A stretch of DNA of 64,000 nt from Nitrospira sp. UBA5699 (GCA_002420105.1 DIHJ01000050.1:4059-68058); one strand, 5' to 3'; numbered from the stretch's first letter, positions 17,638 to 27,162 are shown. Notes: generated from the sequence alone by a model not told the origin. Numbers and translations: made by a program.

Positions 17638-20600
17638 GATGGCTCCTCTGTAATCTGCTCGACTCCTAGATGAAGGGGCAGCAACAGCGTCGCCTCCGTC
17701 CCCACGCCCGGGGCCCCGGCGATCGAAACGGTTCCGCCGACCGATGCGACCCGTTCGTACAACCCCCGCAATCCCAGGGAGCCGGGACGATGCCACTCCC
17801 AATCATGCATGCCACGCCCGTCGTCGCAGATTTTCAGACTCAGCCGATCGCCCTCGATCGACAACTCCACCGACAGCGTCGAAGCCTGCGCATGCCGCAT
17901 GACGTTCGTCAGCAGTTCCTGCGCTCCTCGAAACACGGTCGTGGCCACCTGCGATTCGATCGACAGCCCCTGGATGTCGGGATCGATCGTCAGTTCGCAG
18001 GGCAAGCCCGTCCGCTCGCGAAACGAAGCGACCAGCCATTCGACGGCCGCCACGAGGCCCAGGTCGTCCAACAGCCTCGGCCGCAACGCCGCAGCCGTTT
18101 CGCGGACCGTTTGAATCAGCCCGTCGACGACCCGGGCCATCGCCAGCGTCTTGGACGTCAACATCGCCGCTTGATCGCCCGGCCCGAGGGAGGCCAGCTG
18201 CCTCGTGAGCCAGGCCACGTCGAACTTGAGACCGGTGAGGGACTGGCCGAATTCATCATGCAACTCGCAGGCGATCCGACGCCGTTCCCCCTCTTCGGCT
18301 TCCGTAAGCTGACGAGTCACTTCGCGCAGACGGTCATAGGCGGCTCGAAGCTCTTGTTCCGCCCGCTTGCGCGCAATCGCCGTGGCCAGGCCGTTACACA
18401 CGGACTCGATCGTCTGCCGCACCGCCTCGGAGATCGGTTCCCGTCCGAATACGGCCAGCACGCCGAAGCGGCGGCCGTCGACGACCAGCGGGAAGCCGGC
18501 AAACGACCGCAGGCCGTTTTTCAGGATCCAGGACTTGTTCGGCATGCGCTCGTCCCGGAGAAGGTCGTTCGTAATGAGAGGGCCGCCGCCCTGCGCGATC
18601 CGGCCGATTTTCATGGCGCCCAGGGGAATGCGGCGATACTCCCCGTCAAGGCTCACGGACAGACCGGAACTCGCATGCAGGTGGAGGCATTCCGTGCGGT
18701 CGGCGCAGCGGGACGCCATGCGACAGCCTCCGCAGAGGTCGCCCGGCTCCCGCAGCCAGATCCGGGTGAACGCCGCTCCCAGAAATTGCACCGCCGCGTC
18801 GGTGCAGCGCTGAAGCTGGCGATCGAGGGATTCGTCGTGATTCAGCAGCAAGCTGACTTCGGCGGCGAATGCCGCGCACTTGGCCCGCTCTTCCAAGGCC
18901 TGCTCCGCCAGCTTGCGCGCGGTAATGTCGCGGGTGATGGCCTCCACCCCGACGACCTGTGCGTCTCTGACCCGCAGCCGCACGTGCTGGCCGAACCATA
19001 ACTCGCGGCCGTGCCTGGTCACAGCGGGGAATTCGAAGTAGGTGCTGGGAATCCGCTCGGCGACCTGTTGCTTGTAGAACCGTTGCGCCGCCTCGCGGGC
19101 CTCGGGCTTGATCAGCTCCAGGTAGTGCTTCCCCAGCAATTCCTCTTCGCGATACCCCATGATGGCGCAGGCCGCCGCATTGACGAACGTAAAGCGTCCG
19201 TCGGGACCGGCGGTATAGATGATGTCGGTCGCTTGGGAGACCAGCGATCTGTACCGTTCTTTGTTCTCCCGGAGAGCCTGCTCCATCGCTTTGCGGTCCG
19301 TGATGTCCTCCACAACGGCGATGTGAAAGGTCGGCTCCTGACCGTACGCCCACATCGGCGACACGAAGAGTTTCACCCAGACGATGGTGCCGTCCTTCCG
19401 GTAGTACCGCTTCTCCATGGAAAACGTATGGATCCGCCCGGACCGCAGTTCCTGCATGTTGTCGAGATCGGCCTGGAGGTCGGACGGATGGGTGATGGCC
19501 ATGAAATCGGTCGCGGTCAACTCCTCCTTGGTCATCCCGAGGATATCGGCATGTCGCTGGTTGACGCGGACAAACCGTCCCGTCTTGCTGTCGATCTGGG
19601 CGACCCCGACGGCCGCCTGCTCGAAGATCGCGCGGAAGCGCTGCTCGCTCTTGCGCAGCGCGTCCTCCACCCGCTTGCGCGCGGTAATGTCGATCTCGAT
19701 CCCCGCCATCCGGGTGGCCGCGCCCTGCGCGTCACGCTCGATCACCTGCCCGCGATCGAGGACCCAGGTCCACTCGCCGGCCTTGGTTCTCACCCGCATC
19801 TCGGCTTCATATTCACCGGTCTGTCCGGCGAGACAGGCCCTCAACTGCTGTTCAACCAACGGCCGATCCTCGGGATGGATCCCGTCCATGTATGAAGAGA
19901 CATGCGGCAGAACCTCGTCGGGCGCAAAGCCTCTCATCTGCGCCCAGCGCTCGTTGAAGACGACCGCTCCGGTTTCCACGTTCCAGTCCCAGGAGGCCAG
20001 CCCCGCGCCGTGAAAGGCCATTTCCAACCGCTGCCGGCTTTCCTGCAGCGCGGCCGTCCGTTCCGCCACGCGGCGTTCCAGTTCCTCGCGAGCCTGCTGC
20101 AGCTGCACCTCGGTCTGTTTGCGCTCGGTGATGTCGTCGGCGATCCCGGCGATGCGATAGACCGATCCGGACGCATCACGGACCGGAAAGGCCCGGTCGC
20201 GGATCCACCGGACGGAGCCGTCCGGCCTCACGATCCGATATTCTTCGTCGTAGGTGCCGGCGACTTCCTTGGTCGTGGCAGCCTGCAGAATCCGCTCCCG
20301 ATCGTCCGGGTGGACGGCCTCTAGCCAGGAAAGGGGCGCGCGGTAGAGACTTTCACAGGATCGGCCCCAGACGGATTCGTATCCGGGGCTGATATAGAGG
20401 ACAGCCTGCTTGGACGTGTCGCTCAGCCAGAACACTTCCTGGATATGCTCGGTCACCTGCCGGAACATTTCTTCGCTCTCCCGCAACGCCGTCTCGGCCT
20501 GCTTCCGCTCCGTGATGTCGACGGCGACTCCGCCGACCAGCCTCAGCACCCCCTCCTCGTCAACGATGGGGAATTTGCTGACCACGCTTTCATGCAGTCC

Positions 20601-21728
20601 GTCGTCGTGAGGCGCCGTTTCCACAGTCAGGATGGGGAGTTTCGTCGCGATCACCTGCGCATCGTTCGCCTGGAACTGGGCGGCCACGGCGCCCGGCAAC
20701 ACCTCCCGATCGGTCTTGCCCCGCCAATCATCGAGGCGAACGCCGAACGCCTTTTGGAACGCGTCATTGAGATAGGCGTACCGCCCTTCCGCATCCTTGA
20801 TCCAGGCAAGCGCCGGGAGGTTGCTCATGAAGGCGGCAAAGAGCCGGTCGCTCTGTCGTCTGGCCTGATCGGCTTCGTTGATCGATCGCACCGTCCAGAA
20901 CAGGACCCCCCACAACAGCACGACGTTGAGCGCCACGGCCACCGCCGCCCCGGACGCGGGGTCCAAGAGTCCCGCCTGCTCGCCGGCGAGCAGCACCCAC
21001 CCCACGAGGGGCGGAACGATCATCGTGGTCGGCAACAGACGTCTCGCCACGCGGCTCCCGAGACGGGAGCCGACCAAGGACGCCAGCGGACCATCGGCCG
21101 GATCGAGCGAAAGGATGCCGAACCCCAGGACGAGCAGGCCCAAGGAGGCATGCAACGACATCTGCGTATAGCGCGCGAAACCGGAGAGGGACTCGACTTG
21201 GTAGGCGTACCCCAACAGCGCCATGAACGCGATGAACAATCCGATCAGCGTGAGCCACTGCTCCGCGTGCGCCAAGCGACGCCCGGAGAGACTTGCATGC
21301 CAGAGAGCCGATCCGTACAGCGCAAAACAGAGGGCGGTGTTCAAGCCCATGCGACCGGGAAACGTCGTACCCATGCGCTCCGTCGGCTCAGCGATCAGCC
21401 ACCGGTCGAAACCGAAGTCGATTCCCCGAAGATACTCCGCACCCGTTGCGGCGCCGATCAGGATGGCCGCAGCGGCGCAGATTCGCACGGTCCACCGGCT
21501 GCGGCGGGTCTGCGACCGGAGCTGCAAGCCCAGAAGCGCGAGCCCGCAGAACACGAAGGCCACAGCGGCATTGGGCATCATCGGAGTCAATCCGGGAACG
21601 AGACTTTTCAGAACGGTATTGCCGGTAATCCAGCCGAAGAGCACGAGCAGGCCCACGGCAACGGACAAGACACCGGCCAGAAGAGCGGGATGGGGGAAAC
21701 GCGATCGAAGTGCCGCTAAAGGACTCAC
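17634..21728 (-). CDS. Multi-PAS membrane sensor kinase (HisKA_3, NarX/DesK type)
   Basis: This 1364-residue protein has an N-terminal membrane region of about eight helices (residues 1-280, MASE-like). About five PAS/PAC modules follow (about 290-940; each ends with a DITERK/DITARK-type joint), then a Cys-rich GAF domain (about 950-1110; CGGCRMASRCADRTEC) that may bind metal or an Fe-S centre. A HisKA_3 helix carries His1157 in CELHDEFGQSL, and a HATPase_c domain ends the protein. It should phosphorylate the coupled regulator that starts in its stop codon. The many PAS modules imply integration of several signals. The start is GTG (21728), with a weak ribosome-binding site. Confidence 0.9.
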   Translation of the reverse strand: MSPLAALRSRFPHPALLAGVLSVAVGLLVLFGWITGNTVLKSLVPGLTPMMPNAAVAFVFCGLALLGLQLRSQTRRSRWTVRICAAAAILIGAATGAEYLRGIDFGFDRWLIAEPTERMGTTFPGRMGLNTALCFALYGSALWHASLSGRRLAHAEQWLTLIGLFIAFMALLGYAYQVESLSGFARYTQMSLHASLGLLVLGFGILSLDPADGPLASLVGSRLGSRVARRLLPTTMIVPPLVGWVLLAGEQAGLLDPASGAAVAVALNVVLLWGVLFWTVRSINEADQARRQSDRLFAAFMSNLPALAWIKDAEGRYAYLNDAFQKAFGVRLDDWRGKTDREVLPGAVAAQFQANDAQVIATKLPILTVETAPHDDGLHESVVSKFPIVDEEGVLRLVGGVAVDITERKQAETALRESEEMFRQVTEHIQEVFWLSDTSKQAVLYISPGYESVWGRSCESLYRAPLSWLEAVHPDDRERILQAATTKEVAGTYDEEYRIVRPDGSVRWIRDRAFPVRDASGSVYRIAGIADDITERKQTEVQLQQAREELERRVAERTAALQESRQRLEMAFHGAGLASWDWNVETGAVVFNERWAQMRGFAPDEVLPHVSSYMDGIHPEDRPLVEQQLRACLAGQTGEYEAEMRVRTKAGEWTWVLDRGQVIERDAQGAATRMAGIEIDITARKRVEDALRKSEQRFRAIFEQAAVGVAQIDSKTGRFVRVNQRHADILGMTKEELTATDFMAITHPSDLQADLDNMQELRSGRIHTFSMEKRYYRKDGTIVWVKLFVSPMWAYGQEPTFHIAVVEDITDRKAMEQALRENKERYRSLVSQATDIIYTAGPDGRFTFVNAAACAIMGYREEELLGKHYLELIKPEAREAAQRFYKQQVAERIPSTYFEFPAVTRHGRELWFGQHVRLRVRDAQVVGVEAITRDITARKLAEQALEERAKCAAFAAEVSLLLNHDESLDRQLQRCTDAAVQFLGAAFTRIWLREPGDLCGGCRMASRCADRTECLHLHASSGLSVSLDGEYRRIPLGAMKIGRIAQGGGPLITNDLLRDERMPNKSWILKNGLRSFAGFPLVVDGRRFGVLAVFGREPISEAVRQTIESVCNGLATAIARKRAEQELRAAYDRLREVTRQLTEAEEGERRRIACELHDEFGQSLTGLKFDVAWLTRQLASLGPGDQAAMLTSKTLAMARVVDGLIQTVRETAAALRPRLLDDLGLVAAVEWLVASFRERTGLPCELTIDPDIQGLSIESQVATTVFRGAQELLTNVMRHAQASTLSVELSIEGDRLSLKICDDGRGMHDWEWHRPGSLGLRGLYERVASVGGTVSIAGAPGVGTEATLLLPLHLGVEQITEEPS

Positions 21729-21915
21729 GACAACTCGCGTATAAGGGGAAGTGGAAGCAGGATGAAAGGAAACGGCGGGTTTGTCAAGATCGCGTCAGTC
21801 CTACAGAGCGCCTCTCTTCGGACCATCGCGGGACGGCGACGCGACGACGGACTCCGTCCGTTCACATAACAGAGGGCGCGCACCCCGCTCTGGCCTACCA
21901 CCGGCGGTCGGCCGT

Positions 21916-22374
21916 CTAGTCGACGAGTTCAACCTTCTTGCCCATGGTCTTGGCCCGCTTCAGACAGTCCGCATCGGTCGTGGCACAGCGGAGGGTATCG
22001 AGTTCCGTCTCGTCGACGATCTCGACTTTCTTGCCCTGGACCTTCGCCTGCTTCAGACAGTCGGTATCCGTCACCACGCACTTGGCGGGATCCGCGGCGG
22101 CCGGGGCCGTGACGACCGTCACCGGTTTTCCCTGTTCCTTCGCCCGTTTAAGGCATTCCTGGTCCGTAGCGACGCATTGCACGGCTTCTTCGCTCTTGTT
22201 GATCGCCTTGTCGATGGTCTGATCGATCCGCTGATTCACCCGGTCACGGGCCTTCCGCTCGGCACTGCCTTTGGCGCGATCCATGAGGCCGTCGAGAATG
22301 CCCTGGGCCTGAGCGACGGCGCCCGCGAACAGGAACATCGTAAGAAAGAGTCCTCCCAGCAGTCGCCTAGACAT
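21916..22374 (-). CDS. Secreted protein with three Cys-x6-Cys repeats
   Basis: This 152-residue protein begins at ATG 22374 behind AAGGAGG. A signal peptide ends at about AQA|QG (24). A charged helical region (about 28-62) follows, then three copies of a 22-residue unit: C-x3-D-x2-C-L-K-x-A-K-x2-G-K-x-V. The cysteine pairs are Cys67/74, Cys99/106 and Cys130/137. Each unit probably forms a small disulfide-linked helix-strand element. I do not know a named family. Divergent from the methyltransferase gene; no operon partner. Confidence 0.7.
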   Translation of the reverse strand: MSRRLLGGLFLTMFLFAGAVAQAQGILDGLMDRAKGSAERKARDRVNQRIDQTIDKAINKSEEAVQCVATDQECLKRAKEQGKPVTVVTAPAAADPAKCVVTDTDCLKQAKVQGKKVEIVDETELDTLRCATTDADCLKRAKTMGKKVELVD

Positions 22375-22582
22375 GTTTGCCTCCTTGCCGGCCCGGCAAG
22401 AGAATCCCCGATCACCGTGAGGGCTTGACTCTAGCACAGAAGGGGGCGGGAGGAAAACGACGGCCGACGGCGGAAAACCGGGCGTCGCGGCGAAAGACGG
22501 AACGGGCCGGGCGAGCAGCCGGTTTCCTGCCGGATTGCTCCATGCTACACTCGTGCGACTCCGGTATCTGAAAGGACCGAAC

Positions 22583-23440
22583 ATGCCGCACCAAACCCCG
22601 CAGCAAGTCATCGAGGCCCAACGCCAGGATTGGAACCGCGTGGCGTCCGGCTGGGAGAAATGGGATCAGTTCTTCGACCGGCAGATGGCGTTCCTCAACT
22701 ACCGGCTCGCCGGCGACGCCCGCTTGCGCCAGGGGCAGCGGGTCCTCGACCTGGGTTCCGGTACGGGATACCCCGCCCTGCTGGCCGCGCAGATCGTCGG
22801 CTCGACGGGCAGCGTCATCGGAATCGACCTGGCCGAGCAGATGCTCGCCGCAGCCGAACGCAAAGCGACGCGACTGGGACTGACCAACATCTCGTTCCGC
22901 GCCGGCGACGTCGGCCTGCTTCCGTTCGAGGATCGCTCGTTCGACGCCGTCACCAGCCGGTTCTGCCTCATGTTCCTGCCGGAGATTCCGAAGGCCGTCG
23001 CGGAAATCGCGCGTGTGCTCAAACCGGGAGGCTACCTGGCCGCGGCGGTGTGGTCGCTGCCGGAGAAGAATCCCTATCTCAAGATTCCGATGGACGTCGT
23101 CAAGCCGTTCATGGACCTGCCGCCTCCCGACCCCGCGGCGCCGGGGATATTCCGGCTGGCCAAACCGGGAGACCTGGCCGACATGCTCCGGCAGGCCGGC
23201 TTGATCGAAATCACCGATCAGGAATTTCCCGCCGATGTGCGGTTCCCGACGGCCCAGGAGTACGTCGCCAGCCTGATGGAACTCGCCGCGCCGCTTCAAA
23301 ATCTGTTCGCACAACTCACCGCAGGCCAGCAGCAGGAGGCACGGGCACGGATTCTCCAGGCGACGGAGCGCTTTCAGCGGGACGGGGCCGTCGCGCTGCC
23401 CATCGCCGTACGCTTCGTCTCGGCCCAGGCCCCGGCGTGA
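22583..23440 (+). CDS. Class I SAM-dependent methyltransferase (UbiE/Methyltransf_11-like)
   Basis: This 285-residue cytoplasmic enzyme has SAM motif [18 protein letters not shown], the acidic loop GIDLAEQM, motif II region [15 protein letters not shown] and post-motif [15 protein letters not shown]. The layout fits small-molecule methyltransferases; the substrate is unknown. ATG 22583 has AAAGGA seven bases before it; an in-frame start 16 codons upstream lacks one. The TfoX-N gene follows 7 bases after the stop, so the two probably form an operon. Confidence 0.85.
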   Translation: MPHQTPQQVIEAQRQDWNRVASGWEKWDQFFDRQMAFLNYRLAGDARLRQGQRVLDLGSGTGYPALLAAQIVGSTGSVIGIDLAEQMLAAAERKATRLGLTNISFRAGDVGLLPFEDRSFDAVTSRFCLMFLPEIPKAVAEIARVLKPGGYLAAAVWSLPEKNPYLKIPMDVVKPFMDLPPPDPAAPGIFRLAKPGDLADMLRQAGLIEITDQEFPADVRFPTAQEYVASLMELAAPLQNLFAQLTAGQQQEARARILQATERFQRDGAVALPIAVRFVSAQAPA

Positions 23441-23447
23441 AACGGCC

Positions 23448-23762
23448 GTGTCCCGGCACCGGAACGACGGCTTCAAGGACTTCGTGCTGGATCAACTGGC
23501 GGATCTCCGCGGCCTCAGGTGCCGCGCCATGTTCGGCGGCTACGGCCTGTATCGCGGAAACACATTCTTCGGCATCATCCACAGGGGACGGCTTTACTTC
23601 AAAACCAATCAGACGACGGCAGGCCGCTATCGCGACCGCGCCATGAAGCCGTTTCGGCCTGGACCGGCTCAGACGCTGAAGAACTATTATGAGGTGCCGG
23701 TCGAGGTGCTCGAAGCGGCCGAAGAACTCGTCATCTGGGCCTCCCAGGCGACCGAATTGTGA
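23448..23762 (+). CDS. TfoX/Sxy N-terminal domain protein
   Basis: This 104-residue protein is a stand-alone TfoX_N domain ([33 protein letters not shown]). In gamma-proteobacteria TfoX/Sxy activates competence genes, but there a C-terminal domain is also present; stand-alone N domains are common and of unknown role. It starts with GTG 23448, seven bases after the methyltransferase stop. Confidence 0.8.
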   Translation: MSRHRNDGFKDFVLDQLADLRGLRCRAMFGGYGLYRGNTFFGIIHRGRLYFKTNQTTAGRYRDRAMKPFRPGPAQTLKNYYEVPVEVLEAAEELVIWASQATEL

Positions 23763-23879
23763 TCCCTGTCACGTGCTCCAGCCGACCGCTCATTTGCCGG
23801 GACATCCTCGCGCGAACCGGCGATCGCCATATATAATGCACGACATGCCTGTCGAGCCCTTCTTACCGCGAGCATCCCG

Positions 23880-24374
23880 GTGATCCGCCTCCTGGGCCTC
23901 ATTCTCTTCATAGTCGTCGGCCTGGGCCCCGCGTCGAATCGCGCCGCAGCCGCGGCCGAACAATCCGGGCCGATGGGTCTCTGGCATCCTGCGACACCTC
24001 CGCCCGGCCCCGAGCAACCGCCGGTGCCCCGGAAACCCTGGGTCCTCCGGGAGCAGGAGATCGCTCTTGACCTGCCGCTGCTGCAGACCTTGAAGGACGC
24101 GGCGGCCAGGCCTCACCCCCGGGTAACCGTCGAGCTCTTTGACGGAATCCGCGCCGAGTTGGACATTCTGTCGACGGTATCCCGCATCAATGATACCGCC
24201 GTCATCCGCGGCACCTTCAAGCCGCCGTCCCGGGGAATCTTCACCTTCGTCGCCAGCGGCAATCTTCTCGTCGGAACCATGCAACTCGGCGACCGTCTCT
24301 ACAAGACCGAACACATCGTCAACGGCCGGCTCAAACTGCTGGAAGTCGACCCGGCCAAAATGCCGCCGGACTGA
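23880..24374 (+). CDS. Secreted protein resembling a metalloprotease propeptide without the protease
   Basis: This 164-residue protein (GTG start 23880) has a signal peptide (about 1-26), a Pro-rich linker (about 32-55) and one beta-rich domain (about 55-160): LREQEIALDLPLL, VTVELFDGIRAELDIL, RGTFKPPSRGIFTFV, GTMQLGDRLYKTE. The order of strands resembles the N-terminal prodomain of bacterial reprolysin-like zinc metallopeptidases, but no HExxH domain follows. It may act alone as an inhibitor or chaperone-like module, or the likeness may be only structural. Low certainty on function; it is a real exported protein by codon use and signal. Confidence 0.6.
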   Translation: MIRLLGLILFIVVGLGPASNRAAAAAEQSGPMGLWHPATPPPGPEQPPVPRKPWVLREQEIALDLPLLQTLKDAAARPHPRVTVELFDGIRAELDILSTVSRINDTAVIRGTFKPPSRGIFTFVASGNLLVGTMQLGDRLYKTEHIVNGRLKLLEVDPAKMPPD

Positions 24375-24426
24375 ATGCGGCCCCTCGTCCGATGGCCTTC
24401 GTGCCCCCACTGTGCCAGACTAAGGC

Positions 24427-24984
24427 ATGACGCAGCCGCATACCGTCCGGACGATCGGCCACTCAACGAGATCGATCGAAGAACTGCTGGCACTGCTGGA
24501 GGCCCACGGCATCCAGGAACTCGTGGACGTCCGTACCATTCCACGTTCCCGCCACAACCCACAGTTCAACCGCGACGTCCTGGCCGAACGCCTCGGAGAG
24601 GCCGGGATGATCTATTACCACATGCCCGGGCTGGGAGGCCTGCGCAAGCCCGCAAAGGATTCGATCAACACGGGCTGGCGCAATGCCAGTTTCCGCGGGT
24701 ACGCTGATTACATGCAGACGGAGGCATTTCATCTGGCCCTCACGGACCTGATGACGCGCGGAACGGAACGGAGAACGGCCGTGATGTGCGCTGAAGCCGT
24801 CCCCTGGCGCTGCCACCGTTCTCTGATCGCCGATGCCTTGCTCGCACGCGGCTGGGCGATCCGGCACATCCTGTCGGCCTCTAAGGCGGAGCATCATGCG
24901 CTGACACCGTTCGCGGTGATCGATCAAACCCGCGTGACCTATCCTTCGCAAAGGAACGCCCGATCCGGGCTACCACTGTTTTGA
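24427..24984 (+). CDS. DUF488 family protein
   Basis: This 185-residue protein has the DUF488 signature: TIGHSTRSIEELLALLEAHG at the N-terminus, VDVRTIPRSRHNPQF, then GLGGLR and the C-terminal AVMCAEAVPWRCHRSLIADAL block with two cysteines. The family is widespread, often in stress or DNA-repair neighbourhoods, and no reaction is established. It is followed after 3 bases by the DUF2784 membrane protein, so the two are probably co-transcribed. Confidence 0.88.
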   Translation: MTQPHTVRTIGHSTRSIEELLALLEAHGIQELVDVRTIPRSRHNPQFNRDVLAERLGEAGMIYYHMPGLGGLRKPAKDSINTGWRNASFRGYADYMQTEAFHLALTDLMTRGTERRTAVMCAEAVPWRCHRSLIADALLARGWAIRHILSASKAEHHALTPFAVIDQTRVTYPSQRNARSGLPLF

Positions 24985-24987
24985 GCC

Positions 24988-25359
24988 ATGGGATATGCGC
25001 TGTTTGCGGACTTGGTCGTCTGCCTTCACCTCGGCTTCGTCCTCTTTGTCCTGTTCGGCGGCTTCCTGGCCCTGAAGCGGCCCCGCGCGATCTGGCTTCA
25101 CCTGCCGGCCGCCGCCTGGGGAATACTCGTCGAGTTCACCGGTTGGATCTGTCCGCTCACGCCGCTGGAACAGTGGCTCCGGACCCGGAGCGGCGGGTCC
25201 GCTCTTCAAGGGGACTTTCTCTCCCGTTACCTGCTTCCCATTTTGTACCCGGACTTTCTGACCCCCGGTCTCCAGACCGCGCTTGCCCTCTTTGCCCTCG
25301 CGTTGAATCTCATCATCTACGGTTGGGGCTGGCGGAGGAATCGCGCAGGACAACGGTAG
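24988..25359 (+). CDS. DUF2784 family membrane protein
   Basis: This 123-residue protein has three hydrophobic segments (about 5-28, 38-58, 92-112) and the DUF2784 features LHLGFVLFVLFGGFLAL, a WGILVEFTGWICPLTPLE motif and a YLLPILYP segment. Function unknown. It is coupled to the DUF488 gene. Confidence 0.85.
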   Translation: MGYALFADLVVCLHLGFVLFVLFGGFLALKRPRAIWLHLPAAAWGILVEFTGWICPLTPLEQWLRTRSGGSALQGDFLSRYLLPILYPDFLTPGLQTALALFALALNLIIYGWGWRRNRAGQR

Positions 25360-25551
25360 CAGGCCCCTCCCCTCGGCAGTCTTCGATCGCCGGTTTCGGG
25401 GAAGGCACCGGTCCCGACGGCGACCGGAACGTCGGCAGCCGGTCATGAGGCTCCCGCGTTCCATCACGGTGCGCCTGCCTGTAAGACGATCCGGCAAACG
25501 CCGACACATGAAAGTCCGCTGACTCGGCGGGGCCATACCCCGCTTTGGAGG

Positions 25552-25587
25552 TTGACGTTCTCCCCGTTCTCTTGGTACATGGAGAAC
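25552..25587 (+). promoter_or_regulatory. Possible promoter and operator of the arsM-arsR-arsS operon
   Basis: TTGACG (25552-25557) is followed by a dyad GTTCTC (25566-25571) and GAGAAC (25582-25587) with a 10-base spacer that covers the expected -10 region (TACATG, 25576-25581, 18-base spacing). A repressor on the dyad would block RNA polymerase; the ArsR encoded in the operon is the obvious candidate. It lies about 30 bases upstream of the first start codon. Confidence 0.4.
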
Positions 25588-25618
25588 TCTGCATATTTTT
25601 CTCAGCGACGAGGGGGCC

Positions 25619-26806
25619 ATGCCGATAGAGGAAATCGCCAAAAAAGTCAGCGATCGCTATGCCAGAGCCGCCAGCACGGGCGAACAGATGTGCTGCCCGA
25701 CCAGTTACGACTTCGCCGATCTCCGGTCGTTCATACCGGACGAAGTACTGAAGATCTCGTACGGGTGCGGCACACCTGCCGGGCTGAAGACCGTAGGGCC
25801 AGGCGAAACCGTGTTGGACATCGGCTCGGGGGGCGGCATCGACTGCTTCGAGGCCGCACGGCTCGTCGGCCCGTCCGGGCACGTGATCGGCCTGGATATG
25901 ACGGACACGATGCTGGAGATCGCCGGGAGGAACGCGCCGATCGTCGCAGCCAACCTCGGCTATACATCCTCCAATGTCGAGTTTCGCAAGGGGATGGCCG
26001 ATGCGATGCCGGTGGAATCCGACACGATCGATCTGATCATCTCCAACTGTGTCATTAACCTGGCCCCGGATAAGCGCAAGGTCTTCAAGGAAATGTTCCG
26101 CGTAGCGAAACCGGGAGGGCGTTTTACGATCTCCGATATCGTCTCGGACCGGCCGGTCCCCCAATATCTGGTTCACGATACGGGCAAGTGGGGCGACTGC
26201 CTCTCCGGAGCGCTCACGCTGTCGAACTATATGGCCGGCATGACCGAAGCGGGCTTCTTCGGCATTCATCTCGTCAAGTCGGCTCCCTGGCAGGTCATCG
26301 ACGGCATTCACTTCTTCTCCGTCACGTTGACCGGCTATAAACCGGCGCCGGCGGCATCCCCCCCGACCGTACGTTATGCCACGCTATGCGGTCCTTTCAG
26401 CCGCGTCATCGATGAGCGGGGAACGAGTTTTCAGCGCGGCATTCCGCAGCCGATCGGACCGGATACCATCACGCTGTTGAGCCGGCCGCCGCTGGTTCCC
26501 CATTTCGTGCTCTCCTACGACCCGCTCTGGCTCGATCGTGAAGATCCGCGGTGGTCCGCCGTCCTGCCCGCGCAGGAACCCTGTGTGTGGCGCGGGGACT
26601 TTGCCCTGCTGGCCGGACCTTTTCTCGAGGTCGCCGATGACGATTCCCACGTCTATCGCCGCGGGGAGCCATTGGAGATCTGCTCGAAAACCGTCACGGT
26701 CCTGGCGGCCGAGCGGTATGCGCCGCACTTTGCGATCATCAATCGGGCCGGCAGCGCCGTGAGCGGTGACGCGGCCTCCTGTTCCCCGACCGGCAGTTGC
26801 TGCTGA
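25619..26806 (+). CDS. arsM: Arsenite methyltransferase with C-terminal extension (arsenosugar type)
   Basis: This 395-residue protein has an ArsM domain (about 1-245) with SAM motif VLDIGSGGGIDCFEA. The conserved cysteines are present: Cys25/26, Cys50 (YGCG), Cys144 (SNCVINLAPDK) and Cys194 (WGDCLSGAL). ArsM adds methyl groups from SAM to As(III). A second domain (about 258-380) of unknown role and a Cys-rich end (ASCSPTGSCC) follow; such an extension is absent from classical ArsM. The TGA overlaps the ATG of arsR (TGATG). With arsS downstream, the context points to arsenosugar biosynthesis rather than simple volatilisation. Confidence 0.88.
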   Translation: MPIEEIAKKVSDRYARAASTGEQMCCPTSYDFADLRSFIPDEVLKISYGCGTPAGLKTVGPGETVLDIGSGGGIDCFEAARLVGPSGHVIGLDMTDTMLEIAGRNAPIVAANLGYTSSNVEFRKGMADAMPVESDTIDLIISNCVINLAPDKRKVFKEMFRVAKPGGRFTISDIVSDRPVPQYLVHDTGKWGDCLSGALTLSNYMAGMTEAGFFGIHLVKSAPWQVIDGIHFFSVTLTGYKPAPAASPPTVRYATLCGPFSRVIDERGTSFQRGIPQPIGPDTITLLSRPPLVPHFVLSYDPLWLDREDPRWSAVLPAQEPCVWRGDFALLAGPFLEVADDDSHVYRRGEPLEICSKTVTVLAAERYAPHFAIINRAGSAVSGDAASCSPTGSCC

Positions 26807-27162
26807 TGAAAGAGACCGTCGCCGGCGAGCCCCGCACTCCGCGTCAATGCGCCACCGTCTTGAAGGCCCTGGCCGACGAAACCCGGCTGCGGCTTCTTGA
26901 GTGCCTGCTCGTCGAAGAGGCCTGTGTCACGGAGCTCGTGCTGAAGCTGAACCGCCCTCAACCTCATGTATCCCATCACCTCAGAATTTTGCGGGATGCC
27001 GGATTGGTCGAGGGCCGGCAAGCGGGCAAACAGGTTTGTTATCGCATCACACCCGGTGTCCGCCGCCCGCTCGCCCATCGTCAGGGGCGGGCGCTGGACT
27101 TCGGCTGTTGTGAATTGCGGTTCCCGGCTCGCGGCCTGCCGGCTGCGGGCCGCATGCCTTGA
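26806..27162 (+). CDS. arsR: ArsR family repressor of the arsenosugar operon
   Basis: This 118-residue winged-helix protein has LKALADETRLRLLECLL and the recognition helix region NRPQPHVSHHLRILRDAGLV. It lacks the CVC motif of classical ArsR in the DNA-binding helix; its vicinal pair Cys101-Cys102 (LDFGCCELRF) lies near the C-terminus, with Cys40 and Cys78 as further thiols. As(III) sensing through a different cysteine set is therefore likely. The start overlaps the arsM stop by one base. Probable target: the dyad at 25566-25587. Confidence 0.85.
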   Translation: MKETVAGEPRTPRQCATVLKALADETRLRLLECLLVEEACVTELVLKLNRPQPHVSHHLRILRDAGLVEGRQAGKQVCYRITPGVRRPLAHRQGRALDFGCCELRFPARGLPAAGRMP

